A stretch of 64,000 nt of DNA from CAZAYP01 sp964489425 [NCBI: uncultured Verrucomicrobiota bacterium] (GTDB lineage Bacteria > Verrucomicrobiota > Kiritimatiellia > RZYC01): assembly GCA_964489425.1 (NCBI GenBank), contig CAZAYP010000007.1, positions 1 through 64,000 on the forward strand. Reading direction: 5' to 3'. Under the pieces are notes generated by a model. It did not search any database, was not told the DNA's origin, and worked only from the letters and a program-made list of their open reading frames with translations. This document shows, piece by piece, positions 52,449 through 61,768 of this stretch; positions within the stretch are counted from its first letter, which is position 1; every line of letters starts with the position of its first letter. The position numbers and the translations under genes are program-made.

Positions 52449-53746
52449 GACGCAACCTCCGGGGGGGCGGACGTGTGGTGCGGGCGCAGCATCAACGCCA
52501 GCATCGCCACCAGCGACGCGCAGGCGGCCGCGACGAAAATATACACCACCTGGCGCAGCGACTGGTGCGCCACGGTGACGCCGCCGATAAAGCCGATCCC
52601 GCAGGCCATCAGGGGGTAAATGAACGTGAAGCGCTGTTGCGCCATCTCGAAGTTGAGCAGCAGGTAGACCAGCGCCAGCGGCGCCATGGCCACGCACACC
52701 CAGCGGATCAGCCACACCAGTTCCGCCTCCGGCTGCGGCACGTTGAACACCACCAGCAGCAGCACCCGCGGCAGCGCCAGGCAAGCCACCAGCAACCCGC
52801 CGATGATGATCCCCGCGAAGAACACCGCCTTGAGCAGCGTCGCGCCGTGGGCCTTGCTGCGCTCGCCGCGCGAGATCACCTTGGGGAACAGCGCGCCGGC
52901 AATCGGCTGCGACAGGAAAATCATGATCCGGGCGATGGTCGAAGCGCGCGCGTAGTTGCCGTAATCCGCCTCGTCATGGAAGTAGTGCTTGACCAGGATG
53001 AGGTCGGCGTTCATCAGCACCGAGAAGCAGAACAGGCCGAGGATCGAGAGGAAAAAGTAGCGGTTGGACCCTTCGAGCGGCGTGCCCGACGCGGGCAACG
53101 CCGGCAGCACCTTGTGCAAGACCAGCATGCTGATCAGCAGCGTGGCTGCGGTGCCTGCCAGCTGCGCCGCCAGGCCGTTCAAGGCCAGCGGGGCCACCAG
53201 GAGCACCAGCGCGGCACCCAGCACCAACCGTACCGCCCCCCACACCTGGCCCACCACGCCCAGCCAGAAGAACGACTGCAGCCCCTGCAGCGCACCCCCA
53301 TAAACGGGCCCGATGCAGGTCAGGAACAGCGCGGGCAGCGTCACCGCCAGCGGCCAGGCGCTGGCCAGGTTGAAGTAGCCGGCCAGCCAGGTGTGCCCGG
53401 CCAGGGCGATGGCCAGGATCACGCCGCCGATCACGCCCACCTTCAGCGCCCAGTGCCGGACCAGTACGCGGATATCTCCCGTCCGCCCGGCCGCGCGCAG
53501 GTGGGCGGTGAAGTGTGCGATCGTGGTCTGCAGGGCCATGGTGGGGGTGGCCACGATCCACGTGACGCCCAGCATGGTCAGCAGGATGCCGTATTCCTCG
53601 CGCGACAGCGTGCGGCCCATCACCACCTGGTACGCGGCATTGACCAGGCTGGCCAGGTTGTTGAAAAACAGGAAGATGACGCTGTGGATGAACAGGCGGT
53701 CCCGGTCCCACACCTTGACTTTCTGAATCCACCCTTGCAGGGTCAT
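52445..53746 (-). CDS. Oligosaccharide flippase-family membrane protein
   Basis: This is a 433-residue protein with about 12 hydrophobic helices. Typical Wzx/polysaccharide-biosynthesis (MVF-superfamily) features: 'LFFNNLASLVNAAYQVVMGR' at helix 1, 'MGRTLSREEYGILLTML', and the central 'DLILVKHYFHDEADYGNYAR'. It would translocate lipid-linked saccharides or another lipid. A TTG at 53764 would add six residues; ATG 53746 is preferred. It heads a two-gene minus-strand operon, divergent from trpB2 across 164 bp. Confidence 0.85.
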   Translation of the reverse strand: MTLQGWIQKVKVWDRDRLFIHSVIFLFFNNLASLVNAAYQVVMGRTLSREEYGILLTMLGVTWIVATPTMALQTTIAHFTAHLRAAGRTGDIRVLVRHWALKVGVIGGVILAIALAGHTWLAGYFNLASAWPLAVTLPALFLTCIGPVYGGALQGLQSFFWLGVVGQVWGAVRLVLGAALVLLVAPLALNGLAAQLAGTAATLLISMLVLHKVLPALPASGTPLEGSNRYFFLSILGLFCFSVLMNADLILVKHYFHDEADYGNYARASTIARIMIFLSQPIAGALFPKVISRGERSKAHGATLLKAVFFAGIIIGGLLVACLALPRVLLLVVFNVPQPEAELVWLIRWVCVAMAPLALVYLLLNFEMAQQRFTFIYPLMACGIGFIGGVTVAHQSLRQVVYIFVAAACASLVAMLALMLRPHHTSAPPEVAS

Positions 53747-53910
53747 GCAATTTCTCGATTCCAAGCTTGCCTCGGTCGCGCCGGCCGGTATACCGTGCCC
53801 ACAGTGCGCGTCCTAATCCCGGAGACTGTAAGCTGAGCGGCCCCGGGAAGTACACGAAAAAAGGCGGCGCACGGGTAGATAATCCCTAAACAAACGGAGG
53901 AATCGGGAAC

Positions 53911-55284
53911 ATGAGCCAGAGCTTGAAAGTGACGCTGAGCGATCAGGAGATGCCCCGGCAATGGTACAATATTCAGGCGGATATGCCCCATGCCATGCCT
54001 CCGCCCTTGGGGCCCAATGGTCAACCGGTGCGGCCCGAGGATTTGGCCCCGGTGTTCCCGATGAACATCATCGAGCAGGAAGTTTCCCAGGAGCGCTGGA
54101 TTGCCATCCCCGAGCCGGTCATTGAGAAGCTTTTGCTCTGGCGGCCCACGCCGCTGTGCCGGGCGCTGAACTTTGAGCGGGCGCTGGGCACCCCGGCCAA
54201 GATTTATTACAAGAACGAAGGCATGTCGCCGCCCGGCAGCCACAAGCCCAACACGGCCGTGGCCCAGGCCTATTACAACAAGGTGTTTGGCATCAAGCGC
54301 CTGGTCACGGAAACCGGCGCCGGCCAGTGGGGCAGCGCCCTGGCCATGGCCTGCGCGTTGTTCGGGTTGCAGTGCCGGGTCTACATGGTGCGCGTGAGTT
54401 TTGCCCAGAAGCCGTTCCGCAAGCTGATGATGCAGACCTGGGGCGCTGAATGTCTGCCCAGTCCCAGCGAGCGCACCAAGGTGGGCCGCGACGTGCTGGC
54501 CAAAGATCCCGACACGCCCGGCAGCCTGGGGATTGCCATCAGCGAGGCCATCGAGGATTGCGTGTCGTCCCAGGACACGCGCTACTCCCTGGGCAGCGTG
54601 CTCAACCATGTCTGCTTGCACCAGACCGTCATCGGCCTCGAGGCCCGCCAGCAGTTCGAAAAAATCGGCATGTATCCGGACGTGGTGATCGGTTGCGTGG
54701 GCGGCGGGTCCAACTTTGCCGGCATCGGGTTCCCCTTTGCCCAGGACCGCATCAACGGCAAGAACGTGCGCATCGTGGGCGTGGAACCGTCCGCCTGCCC
54801 GACCATGACCCGCGCGCCGTTTGCTTATGATCATGGCGACATCGCGCGGCTGACCCCGCTGCTGCCCATGCACAGCCTGGGCCATGCGTTTGTCCCTCCG
54901 GCGATTCATGCCGGCGGCCTCCGCTACCATGGAGTGGCCCCGCTTGTCAGCCACCTGCTGCGGGAGAACCTGGCCGAGGCCGCGTCGATCAACCAGTTGG
55001 AATGCTACGAAGCCGCCGTGCTGTGGGCCCGGACCGAGGGCTTCATCCCCGCGCCCGAGACGGCGCATGCCATTGCCATGACGGTGCGCGAGGCGCGCCA
55101 AGCCAAGGAAGAGGGCCGCGAGAAGGTGATCCTGTTCAACTGGTCCGGCCACGGGCTTATGGATTTGACCGGCTACGATGCCTACCTGAGCGGCAAGCTG
55201 GACAATTACGAGTTGCCCGATGCGGAGATGCGCAAATCCACCGCGGTGATGGACGCGCATCCCAAGCCGCCGCCGCTGAGATAG
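53911..55284 (+). CDS. trpB: Tryptophan synthase beta chain-like protein TrpB2
   Basis: This 457-residue PLP enzyme of the TrpB2 type (longer than TrpB1) has '[16 protein letters not shown]', the PLP-lysine region '[18 protein letters not shown]', '[20 protein letters not shown]' and '[15 protein letters not shown]' for phosphate binding. It makes tryptophan from indole and serine. No other trp gene is near, as is common for TrpB2 outside operons. GGAGG stands about 10 bases before the ATG. Confidence 0.93.
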   Translation: MSQSLKVTLSDQEMPRQWYNIQADMPHAMPPPLGPNGQPVRPEDLAPVFPMNIIEQEVSQERWIAIPEPVIEKLLLWRPTPLCRALNFERALGTPAKIYYKNEGMSPPGSHKPNTAVAQAYYNKVFGIKRLVTETGAGQWGSALAMACALFGLQCRVYMVRVSFAQKPFRKLMMQTWGAECLPSPSERTKVGRDVLAKDPDTPGSLGIAISEAIEDCVSSQDTRYSLGSVLNHVCLHQTVIGLEARQQFEKIGMYPDVVIGCVGGGSNFAGIGFPFAQDRINGKNVRIVGVEPSACPTMTRAPFAYDHGDIARLTPLLPMHSLGHAFVPPAIHAGGLRYHGVAPLVSHLLRENLAEAASINQLECYEAAVLWARTEGFIPAPETAHAIAMTVREARQAKEEGREKVILFNWSGHGLMDLTGYDAYLSGKLDNYELPDAEMRKSTAVMDAHPKPPPLR

Positions 55285-55370
55285 TGTCCGCGGCGGCCGC
55301 CGGCGCGGCGTGGCGCGCTCGATGCGCGCCCGCTTAGGGGTAACATGCCCGATCGATGCAGGGAGAACGG

Positions 55371-56135
55371 ATGACGGAAGCTTCCATGGTTGATGCGTCC
55401 TTGCCATTCGAACTGGCGTCGGATGGTCAATCGATGGCTGTGACCATGGCTACCGACAGCCGGTTGATCGACCGGGCGGTGCAGGCGGGTTGTGTTTTTC
55501 TGGCTGGGTTTGCCGTGGCGGACCCGGCACATTTCAAGCTGGTTCTGCGCGAACTGCTGCTGAACGCCCTGGAACATGGCAACCGGCGGGACCCTTCCAA
55601 AACCATCCGGTGTGCCGTCACGTACCTGGGGGACGGCCTGTTCCGGATCACGGTGCAGGATGAAGGGGCCGGCTTCGATTACCGCAACCTGAACACCCTG
55701 ATGCCGAACGACCCGCGCCAGGTGCGCCGGCGTGGGTACCCGCTGATCCAATCTCACAGCGAGACCATGGCATTTGAAGATCCCGGCAACCGGGTGACGG
55801 TGCAGGTCCGGATGCTCCCCGTGGCCGGGCTGGAAGTGGCTGTGGACGCCGGCTGGCTGGTGCTGCGGCCGGGCGCGGATATTACCGCCAGCGCCGTGGA
55901 GTCGATCCGTAAGCGCTTGCTGGACGAACTCGCCGGGGGCCGGCATCGCATCCGGTTCGATCTGCGGAGCGTGGTGGATATCGATTCCGTGGGGTTGAGC
56001 CTGTTCGTGGTCCTCGCCAACATGGCCGATCAATATGCGGATGCCGAACTGGAGATCGTCAATATTCAACAAGGGCTGCGCGACTTGTTCCACTTGTTGC
56101 GCTTGGATCAGCGGTATCGACTCCGCGACGCATAG
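55371..56135 (+). CDS. Anti-sigma-factor-kinase / STAS fusion protein
   Basis: This 254-residue protein joins two regulators. Residues about 15-150 are an RsbW-like HATPase ('LRELLLNALEHGNRRD' N-box, 'QDEGAGFDYRNL' G1-box). Residues about 155-250 are a STAS domain ('IRFDLRSVVDIDSVGLSLFV', with the serine a kinase would modify). RsbW and RsbV are normally separate antagonists; here they are one chain. ATG 55371 has GGGAGAACGG just before it. It precedes cheA by 34 bases, suggesting a link to signalling. Confidence 0.87.
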   Translation: MTEASMVDASLPFELASDGQSMAVTMATDSRLIDRAVQAGCVFLAGFAVADPAHFKLVLRELLLNALEHGNRRDPSKTIRCAVTYLGDGLFRITVQDEGAGFDYRNLNTLMPNDPRQVRRRGYPLIQSHSETMAFEDPGNRVTVQVRMLPVAGLEVAVDAGWLVLRPGADITASAVESIRKRLLDELAGGRHRIRFDLRSVVDIDSVGLSLFVVLANMADQYADAELEIVNIQQGLRDLFHLLRLDQRYRLRDA

Positions 56136-56169
56136 TTGCTCCGTTGCCCGGCGCGGCTAGGATGACACC

Positions 56170-58758
56170 ATGGAATATGATGCCGAACTGCTAGGCGAGT
56201 TCAAAGCGGAAGCCAAGGAACACCTGGACTCCATTGAGTCCGACTTCCTGGCCTTGGGCAACAAGGCGGCTCCGCCGGACCGCGCCATGGTGGACAAGGT
56301 GTTCCGGGCCATCCACTCGATCAAGGGCAGCGCCGGGTTCCTGGATTTAATCAAGATCAAGGACCTGGCGCATGTCATGGAGGCGCTGCTGGTACTGGTC
56401 CGTTCGGACAAGCTGAAGCCGGGGCAGGCGCACATTGACGCCTTGCTGGAAGGGGTCGACCACCTCAACCACATGCTGGACGACATGGCGGCCAGCAACA
56501 ATCACGACATGCAGGCCACGCATAACAAGCTCACCCGCCTGCTGGAAGAAGCCGCGGCCACCCCGGCCCAGGGCGCGCGCCGGCCGGCTCCGGTGGTAGC
56601 GCCGCCGCCCGTTGTCCGGCCCGGCCCAACGTCGGACGTGCCCCTCCTTGACTTTGATCTGTCCGGCGTTGAGTGGCGGCAGATCCCGCCGGAATTCAGC
56701 CGCCTGTACCAGCTGCGCTACGATCTGACTGCCATGAACACCGGGGCCCGCATTACGCCCTTGGCCCTGTTGCGGCAGCTGTATGACAAGGGCTACATCG
56801 TGGAGGCCCGCGCCCACGTTGCGGCCCGGGACCTGAACGCCCGGTTGGGCGAACTCCCGCTGTGGTGCGATGTGCTGTATGCCACGACCCTGGATGCGGC
56901 GCAGGTCAAAGCCCACACGGCCTGGCCGCCGGTGGCGGTCGCGGAATTGGGATGGCCTTCGAAGCCCCCGGTCATCGACCTGGGGCCGCCCCCCGCCGCG
57001 CCGGCCGTGGCGCCTGAGGCGCCAAGCGAAATCCCCGTTTCGCAGGAAATGTACCAGCGGTTTGCCCTGGAGTCCGGTGAACTGTTGGACGCTGCCGAGG
57101 ACGGCTTGCTGCGCCTGCTCAAGGAACCCGCGCAGCGATCGGACATTTGCCAGGAAACCTTTCGCTGTGTCCACAGCTTCAAGGGCAACTGCGGATTTTT
57201 TGGGTTGCCGGATTTCGAGAAAGTCAGCCATGCCGCGGAAACCATCATGGACGGGCTGCGCAACGGGTCCCTGGCCTGCTCGGAAAGCGTGGTCAGCACG
57301 CTGCTCGCGGTGATCGATTACCTGCGCGCCGGGCTGGCGCGCGGCGGCCAGGATCATCTGCCGGAGTTGACCGAGCGCGATGCCTGGATCGCCCGGCTGG
57401 AACAGTTGGGCCAGCCGGACGCCGCCGCGGTGGCCGCCCCCCCGCCGGTTCCGGAGGCCGCCCCGGTGGCGGCGCCGGTGCCGGCCCCGGTGGCTGAGCC
57501 GGCCGCCGAACTCCAGGAATCCGCCCGGCCGGCATCGGCGGCTGCGGCGCCCCAGGCCGCCCGGCAGGATATTCGGGTGGACCTGCAGAAACTGGACCGG
57601 CTGATCAACCTGGTGGGCGAACTGGTCATTGCCGAGGCCATGGTGGTGCGGCACCCGGTGGTCATGCGCGCGGACGACGAGCACCTTGAGCGCGCCATCC
57701 ATCATCTGGGCCGCATATCGTCGGACCTTCAGGACATCGCCATGAGCGTGCGGATGATTCCCCTGGCCGGCACGTTCCGCAAGATGAAGCGCCTGGTGCA
57801 CGACGTGTCCGCCAAGGCCGGCAAGCAGGTCGAACTCGTCCTGCTGGGCGAAGAAACCGAGATGGACAAGACCGTGATCGAGCAGATCAACGATCCCCTG
57901 GTGCACATCGTGCGCAACTCCATCGATCACGGCATGGAATCATCCGCGGACCGGGCCGCGGCCGGCAAACCGGCGGCGGGCACGGTCACCATCCAGGCCC
58001 GGCACCAGGGCGGCGAGGTCTGGCTCAGCATCGCGGACGATGGCCGCGGCTTGAGCCGCGAGAAAATTCTGGCCAAGGCGATCCAGAAAGGCTTGGTCAA
58101 AGGCGATGGCTCCGGCTTGAGCGATGACGATGTGTACCGGATCATTTTCGAGCCCGGTTTTTCCACGGCGGCCGTGGTCACGGATATCTCCGGCCGCGGC
58201 GTCGGCATGGATGTCGTCCGCAAGAACATCGAGAAGCTGAGCGGCCGCGTCGAGGTGCGCACCCAGCCCGGGCAGGGCACCACCGTGATCCTGCGCATCC
58301 CGCTGACCCTGGCGATCATTGACGGCATGCTGGTGCGGGTGGGCCAGGCGCAGTACACGATCCCGTTGCTCGCCATCCGCGAGTCGTTGCGGCCCGAATC
58401 CCGGCACATCACGCAACTGCCGGACGGCGTGGAAATCGTGCGGGTGCGCGAGGAAATGGTGCCCGTGCTGCGCCTGCACCACCTGTTCGAACAAACCGCG
58501 GACTGCGCCCGGTTGGAGGAGGGGCTGCTGATCATCATCGAGGCTGACGGCGAACCGGCCGCCCTGCTGGTGGATGAAATTGTCGGCCAGCAGCAGGCGG
58601 TCATCAAGGGCCTGTCCGCCTACCTGGGCAAGGCGCGGGGCGTGTCCGGGTGTACCATCCTCGGCAACGGCGAAGTGAGCCTGATCCTCGACGTGGCCAG
58701 CCTCATCAAGATGGCCCAGCAGAAAACCGCCGCCGCGGCCGCCGCGCGCGGCGATTAG
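56170..58758 (+). CDS. cheA: Chemotaxis-type histidine kinase CheA with two HPt domains
   Basis: This is an 862-residue kinase. HPt1 has 'FRAIHSIKGSAGFLDL' (His49); a spacer domain (about 155-260) is followed by HPt2 with 'FRCVHSFKGNCGFFGL' (His335). A Pro/Ala linker (about 415-455) leads to the dimerisation domain ('LQKLDRLINLVGELVIAEAM'), the ATPase ('HIVRNSIDHGMESSADR', 'IADDGRGLSREKI', 'DISGRGVGMDVVRKNIEKL') and a C-terminal CheW-like domain ('PLLAIRESLRPE'). No receiver domain is fused. Lies between the anti-sigma fusion and cheR; no CheY, CheW or receptor in the window. Confidence 0.93.
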   Translation: MEYDAELLGEFKAEAKEHLDSIESDFLALGNKAAPPDRAMVDKVFRAIHSIKGSAGFLDLIKIKDLAHVMEALLVLVRSDKLKPGQAHIDALLEGVDHLNHMLDDMAASNNHDMQATHNKLTRLLEEAAATPAQGARRPAPVVAPPPVVRPGPTSDVPLLDFDLSGVEWRQIPPEFSRLYQLRYDLTAMNTGARITPLALLRQLYDKGYIVEARAHVAARDLNARLGELPLWCDVLYATTLDAAQVKAHTAWPPVAVAELGWPSKPPVIDLGPPPAAPAVAPEAPSEIPVSQEMYQRFALESGELLDAAEDGLLRLLKEPAQRSDICQETFRCVHSFKGNCGFFGLPDFEKVSHAAETIMDGLRNGSLACSESVVSTLLAVIDYLRAGLARGGQDHLPELTERDAWIARLEQLGQPDAAAVAAPPPVPEAAPVAAPVPAPVAEPAAELQESARPASAAAAPQAARQDIRVDLQKLDRLINLVGELVIAEAMVVRHPVVMRADDEHLERAIHHLGRISSDLQDIAMSVRMIPLAGTFRKMKRLVHDVSAKAGKQVELVLLGEETEMDKTVIEQINDPLVHIVRNSIDHGMESSADRAAAGKPAAGTVTIQARHQGGEVWLSIADDGRGLSREKILAKAIQKGLVKGDGSGLSDDDVYRIIFEPGFSTAAVVTDISGRGVGMDVVRKNIEKLSGRVEVRTQPGQGTTVILRIPLTLAIIDGMLVRVGQAQYTIPLLAIRESLRPESRHITQLPDGVEIVRVREEMVPVLRLHHLFEQTADCARLEEGLLIIIEADGEPAALLVDEIVGQQQAVIKGLSAYLGKARGVSGCTILGNGEVSLILDVASLIKMAQQKTAAAAAARGD

Positions 58759-58765
58759 GCGGGAC

Positions 58766-59659
58766 GTGCGCATGCCTGAGCCGGACACTTCCGCGGCCGA
58801 TATCCTGCCGCAACCCTTTGCCATGATGACCCTTACGGACGAGGAGTTCGGCCGCATCCGGGATCTCGTGTATGCGCACTTTGGCATCCGTCTGACCCCC
58901 GAAAAAAAATGCCTGGTGGTGGGCCGGTTGCAGAAGCTTCTGCGCCAGCGCGGATTCGAATCGTTCGGCGCTTACCTGGACTTCCTGGAGCAGGCGCCGA
59001 CCCCCGAGAACTTGTCCGAGCTGGTGAACCGCATCTCCACCAACCACACCTTTTTCTTTCGCGAGCGGGAGCATTTCGATTACCTCGTCCACCACGCGTT
59101 GCCGGCCGTGATGGCGCTGCTGAAGCCGCACAACACCCGTGACCTTCGCGTGTGGTGCGCCGCCTGCGCCAGCGGCGAAGAGGCGTACACCCTGATGATG
59201 CTGATCATGGATTTGCTCGGCGCCGAGTATTCCGCGTGGAACGCGGGGTTGCTGGCCACGGATATTTCCGAGAAAGCGCTCGCCGTGGCGCGCGCGGGAA
59301 CCTACCCGGCCGACCGGCTCCAGGCGGTGCCCGCGGAGCTTCGCCAGCGCCATTTCCAGCGCCTGCCTGCGGGCGAGTGGCAGGTCGCGCTGCGCGTCCG
59401 CCGGGAGATCGTGTTCCGGCGCTTCAACCTGATGAACGCGGTGTTCCCGTTCAAAAAGCCGTTCCACGTGATCTTTTGCCGCAACGTGATGATCTACTTC
59501 GATGCGCCCACGCGGGACGCCCTGGCCCGGCGCTTGTTCCAGGCGCTGGCGCCGGGCGGCTACCTGTTCATCGGCCACTCCGAAACCCTGGGCCGCGATA
59601 AAACGCCGTTCGAGTACCTGGGCCCGGCCATGTACCGCCGGCCGCTGGCCGGCGGATGA
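58766..59659 (+). CDS. cheR: CheR-type methyltransferase
   Basis: This 297-residue SAM-dependent protein methyltransferase adds methyl esters to chemoreceptor glutamates. 'NRISTNHTFFFREREHFDYL' is the N-terminal receptor-contact motif, 'VWCAACASGEEAYTLMMLIM' the SAM loop, 'LLATDISEKALAVARAGTY' strand 2, and 'HVIFCRNVMIYFDAPTRDAL' the catalytic region. GTG at 58766 or ATG at 58772 can start it. Seven bases after cheA; converges with the gene at 59666. Confidence 0.94.
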   Translation: MRMPEPDTSAADILPQPFAMMTLTDEEFGRIRDLVYAHFGIRLTPEKKCLVVGRLQKLLRQRGFESFGAYLDFLEQAPTPENLSELVNRISTNHTFFFREREHFDYLVHHALPAVMALLKPHNTRDLRVWCAACASGEEAYTLMMLIMDLLGAEYSAWNAGLLATDISEKALAVARAGTYPADRLQAVPAELRQRHFQRLPAGEWQVALRVRREIVFRRFNLMNAVFPFKKPFHVIFCRNVMIYFDAPTRDALARRLFQALAPGGYLFIGHSETLGRDKTPFEYLGPAMYRRPLAGG

Positions 59660-59665
59660 GCGTTT

Positions 59666-60490
59666 CTAGAACACCAACCCGGCCTTGAGTCCGAAAATCT
59701 GGGCTTCCGACTGGGGTTGCATGATCTCCGTCTGGGGGTCGGCCTCCGAGGCGGCGAACTTCAGTTCCTCGTAAAACAGCGCCACGTACCCATGGTAAAT
59801 ATCGGCGCCGGCTTCCGCGTAGAGCGAGCTTTTCTTCCCCGGCTTCAAGGTCACCTCCTGGGTGCCGCCGGCCACCGGCATGTCGACCTTCTCGTTGTTG
59901 TAGAACGGAAACCGCAGCGTGATCCGGCCGAACAGGTTCACCCGGGAAGTCACCCGGCCGACCAGGCCCACGCCGAGGTTGGCGTACGCGGTGGTCCAAT
60001 ATTCCGTGTAGCCGTACTGCCGATCTTCGTCGGTGCCGGTGCCCAGTTCGCGTTTCCACAGGCGCGCGCCGGCCCCGGCAAACGGCTGCACCTGCAACGC
60101 CGCCGACGCTGGCAGATACACCACGAAGTTGGCTTCGCCCTTGCCCCCGGTGTAGGTGGTTTTGCTCGTGTACGGCACCAGCAACGGACCATTCGGGTTG
60201 TCCAGTTGCAGGTAACCGCTGTAATCGATTTGTCCATAGGACATCTCCCCCAGCGCCTCCACGCCCACCCGCGCGTTGAACGGCACCGCCAGCCGCAGCC
60301 CGCCGCCATATCGCGGCCCGGTCTCCTTGACAAACTCACGGCCGCCCATGGTTTCCTGCCATTCAAAGCGTTCCGCCAGGCCGTAGATGTTGGCCTGCCA
60401 CTGGTTGGTGGCCGCCGTGCCGGCGCTCGCCATCCCCATGGTTCCCATCCAGCCCGCTGCCAGCATGCCCCACAGCCTGATCTTCATCAT
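59666..60490 (-). CDS. Outer-membrane beta-barrel protein
   Basis: This is a 274-residue exported protein. The signal peptide (about 1-24) ends 'MGMASAG'. The mature part alternates hydrophobic and polar residues ('GGGLRLAVPF', 'VQPFAGAGARLWK', 'AYANLGVGLVGRV') and ends in Phe ('GLKAGLVF'), the usual signature of outer-membrane barrels. About eight to ten strands fit. Function unknown; it converges with cheR at six bases. It supports a Gram-negative envelope. Confidence 0.8.
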   Translation of the reverse strand: MMKIRLWGMLAAGWMGTMGMASAGTAATNQWQANIYGLAERFEWQETMGGREFVKETGPRYGGGLRLAVPFNARVGVEALGEMSYGQIDYSGYLQLDNPNGPLLVPYTSKTTYTGGKGEANFVVYLPASAALQVQPFAGAGARLWKRELGTGTDEDRQYGYTEYWTTAYANLGVGLVGRVTSRVNLFGRITLRFPFYNNEKVDMPVAGGTQEVTLKPGKKSSLYAEAGADIYHGYVALFYEELKFAASEADPQTEIMQPQSEAQIFGLKAGLVF

Positions 60491-60649
60491 GCGCTCCTTG
60501 TTTGCAACCCATGGTAACCAGACTTGCGCTGGTCGGCAACCTTATAGCTTTTTTGTGCATTTTCCAAGCGGTTGAGGCTTGGATGGACCGGCGGAAAATG
60601 GTAGAAAATTTGTTGAGTATCGAATATTCCCAAGAAAGGAGAGCTCTGC

Positions 60650-61114
60650 ATGCACGACGAATGTTGTCCCCGATTCAATCCTGATCCATGGAACGAAAAA
60701 GTGCTCACCTGGGAAAACCGGCGCTTTGTCAAAGATCGCGTGACCAGTTTCCTCCATATCCCGTTGAATTTTGGCGCGGTGATGAAGCGGAACATGGCCG
60801 CCATCCAGGCCGCCAGCGCCGAACCCGAAGCCATGGTGGTGCTGTCGGACGAGAATTCGCTGTGGGGGGCGGACGTATATATCGAGGTAACCAAGGAAAT
60901 TCCCGTAAAAACCATGGCAACCATCTCCGGGACCTTCCTGTCCAAGGTGTTCGAAGGCCCCTACCAGAACATGCGCAAATGGATCGAAGAAATGCAGGCC
61001 TACGTGAAGGGCCAGGGCCGGGAGTTCCGAAAGCTCTACTTCTACTATACAACCTGCCCCAAGTGCGCCAAGAAGTACGGCAAGAACTACGTGGTCATCC
61101 TGGCCCAGGTCTGA
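60650..61114 (+). CDS. Conserved cysteine-containing protein of unknown function
   Basis: This 154-residue protein begins 'MHDECCPRFNPDPWNEK' and ends with 'FYYTTCPKCAKKYGKNYVV'. The paired cysteines at both ends suggest a metal site or disulfides. I recognise the pattern as that of a widespread small family sometimes labelled hydrolase, but no catalytic function is established to my knowledge. AAAGGAGAG precedes the start. Promoters for it and the divergent barrel gene must share the 159-bp gap. Confidence 0.75.
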   Translation: MHDECCPRFNPDPWNEKVLTWENRRFVKDRVTSFLHIPLNFGAVMKRNMAAIQAASAEPEAMVVLSDENSLWGADVYIEVTKEIPVKTMATISGTFLSKVFEGPYQNMRKWIEEMQAYVKGQGREFRKLYFYYTTCPKCAKKYGKNYVVILAQV

Positions 61115-61190
61115 GGCGTGGTCGGACGTTGCGAGAAGACCGCGACCTTGCCCTGAAAGCACCCCTCGCAACAAGAACCATGGAATAACT

Positions 61191-61221
61191 CATGGACCGG
61201 CCGTGCGGGCTCCGGTCCATG
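61191..61221 (+). promoter_or_regulatory. Perfect 10-bp hairpin before ribosome site
   Basis: CATGGACCGG (61191-61200) and CCGGTCCATG (61212-61221) form a perfect stem with an 11-base loop. AAGGAG starts four bases after it (61225), then the ATG at 61235. There is no T-run, so it is unlikely to be an intrinsic terminator. It may stabilise the leader or modulate access to the ribosome site. Confidence 0.4.
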
Positions 61222-61234
61222 GATAAGGAGATAC

Positions 61235-61642
61235 ATGAGAAATATGACCCTTGCGGCATTTGTGGCGGTTTGCATCCTGCAGTCCGCCGTTCTTGCCAGG
61301 GCCGGTGAATTGCCCAGGAAAACAGCCAACTATTACAAGGCGCTTGCTGAGCAGAACCTCGGGAAGGAAGTGGTCATCGACGTGACCCATGTTACGCCCG
61401 AAGAAGTGCTCGACCTCGTGTCGATCCCCGACCATACCGTGCTTATTGCCCATACCTACAACCAGGCATACGGGGGATGGATTCATGTGGCTGTGCCAAA
61501 TCCACAGGCAGAGAGCTTCCTGAAGCGGTTTGGCACCAGCACGGAATTCTCTCGTCCGTTGGTCCCCAAAACAAAACCGCTCAAAGGCATTCTCAAGAAA
61601 ACAGGCAAAGGCATTTCCTACATCTTGTATCCGCAATCGTGA
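61235..61642 (+). CDS. Small exported protein of unknown function
   Basis: This is a 135-residue protein. A signal peptide (about 1-23, 'QSAVLARAG') is followed by a basic soluble domain with 'KEVVIDVTHVTPEEVLDLVS' and 'YNQAYGGWIHVAVPNPQ'. It has a good ribosome site (AAGGAG at 61225). No family recognised. The next gene, also unknown, lies 126 bases downstream. Confidence 0.65.
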   Translation: MRNMTLAAFVAVCILQSAVLARAGELPRKTANYYKALAEQNLGKEVVIDVTHVTPEEVLDLVSIPDHTVLIAHTYNQAYGGWIHVAVPNPQAESFLKRFGTSTEFSRPLVPKTKPLKGILKKTGKGISYILYPQS

Positions 61643-61768
61643 GCCCTGGTCGGTGCCGGCACGGTTTTAATGAACTGTTCCGGGGGCTGACCTTCCTAAA
61701 CAAAGCCTCGGGTGCGGTGTACTATTGGAACACGCCTGTGTTCGAAACATCAAATCAGCAGGGGTCAT

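Noticed and set aside
50409-52619. 736-codon open frame on the plus strand over the DUF2961 gene
   Set aside because: The minus-strand protein has a lipobox and family motifs; the plus-strand translation is Arg/Gln/His-rich and low in hydrophobic pattern.
52475-53836. 453-codon plus-strand frame over the flippase gene
   Set aside because: The flippase has regular membrane helices on the minus strand; the opposite frame is a charged, His/Gln-rich artefact.
56347-57930. 527-codon minus-strand frame across cheA
   Set aside because: CheA motifs are complete on the plus strand; the antisense translation is His/Gln/Arg-rich noise.
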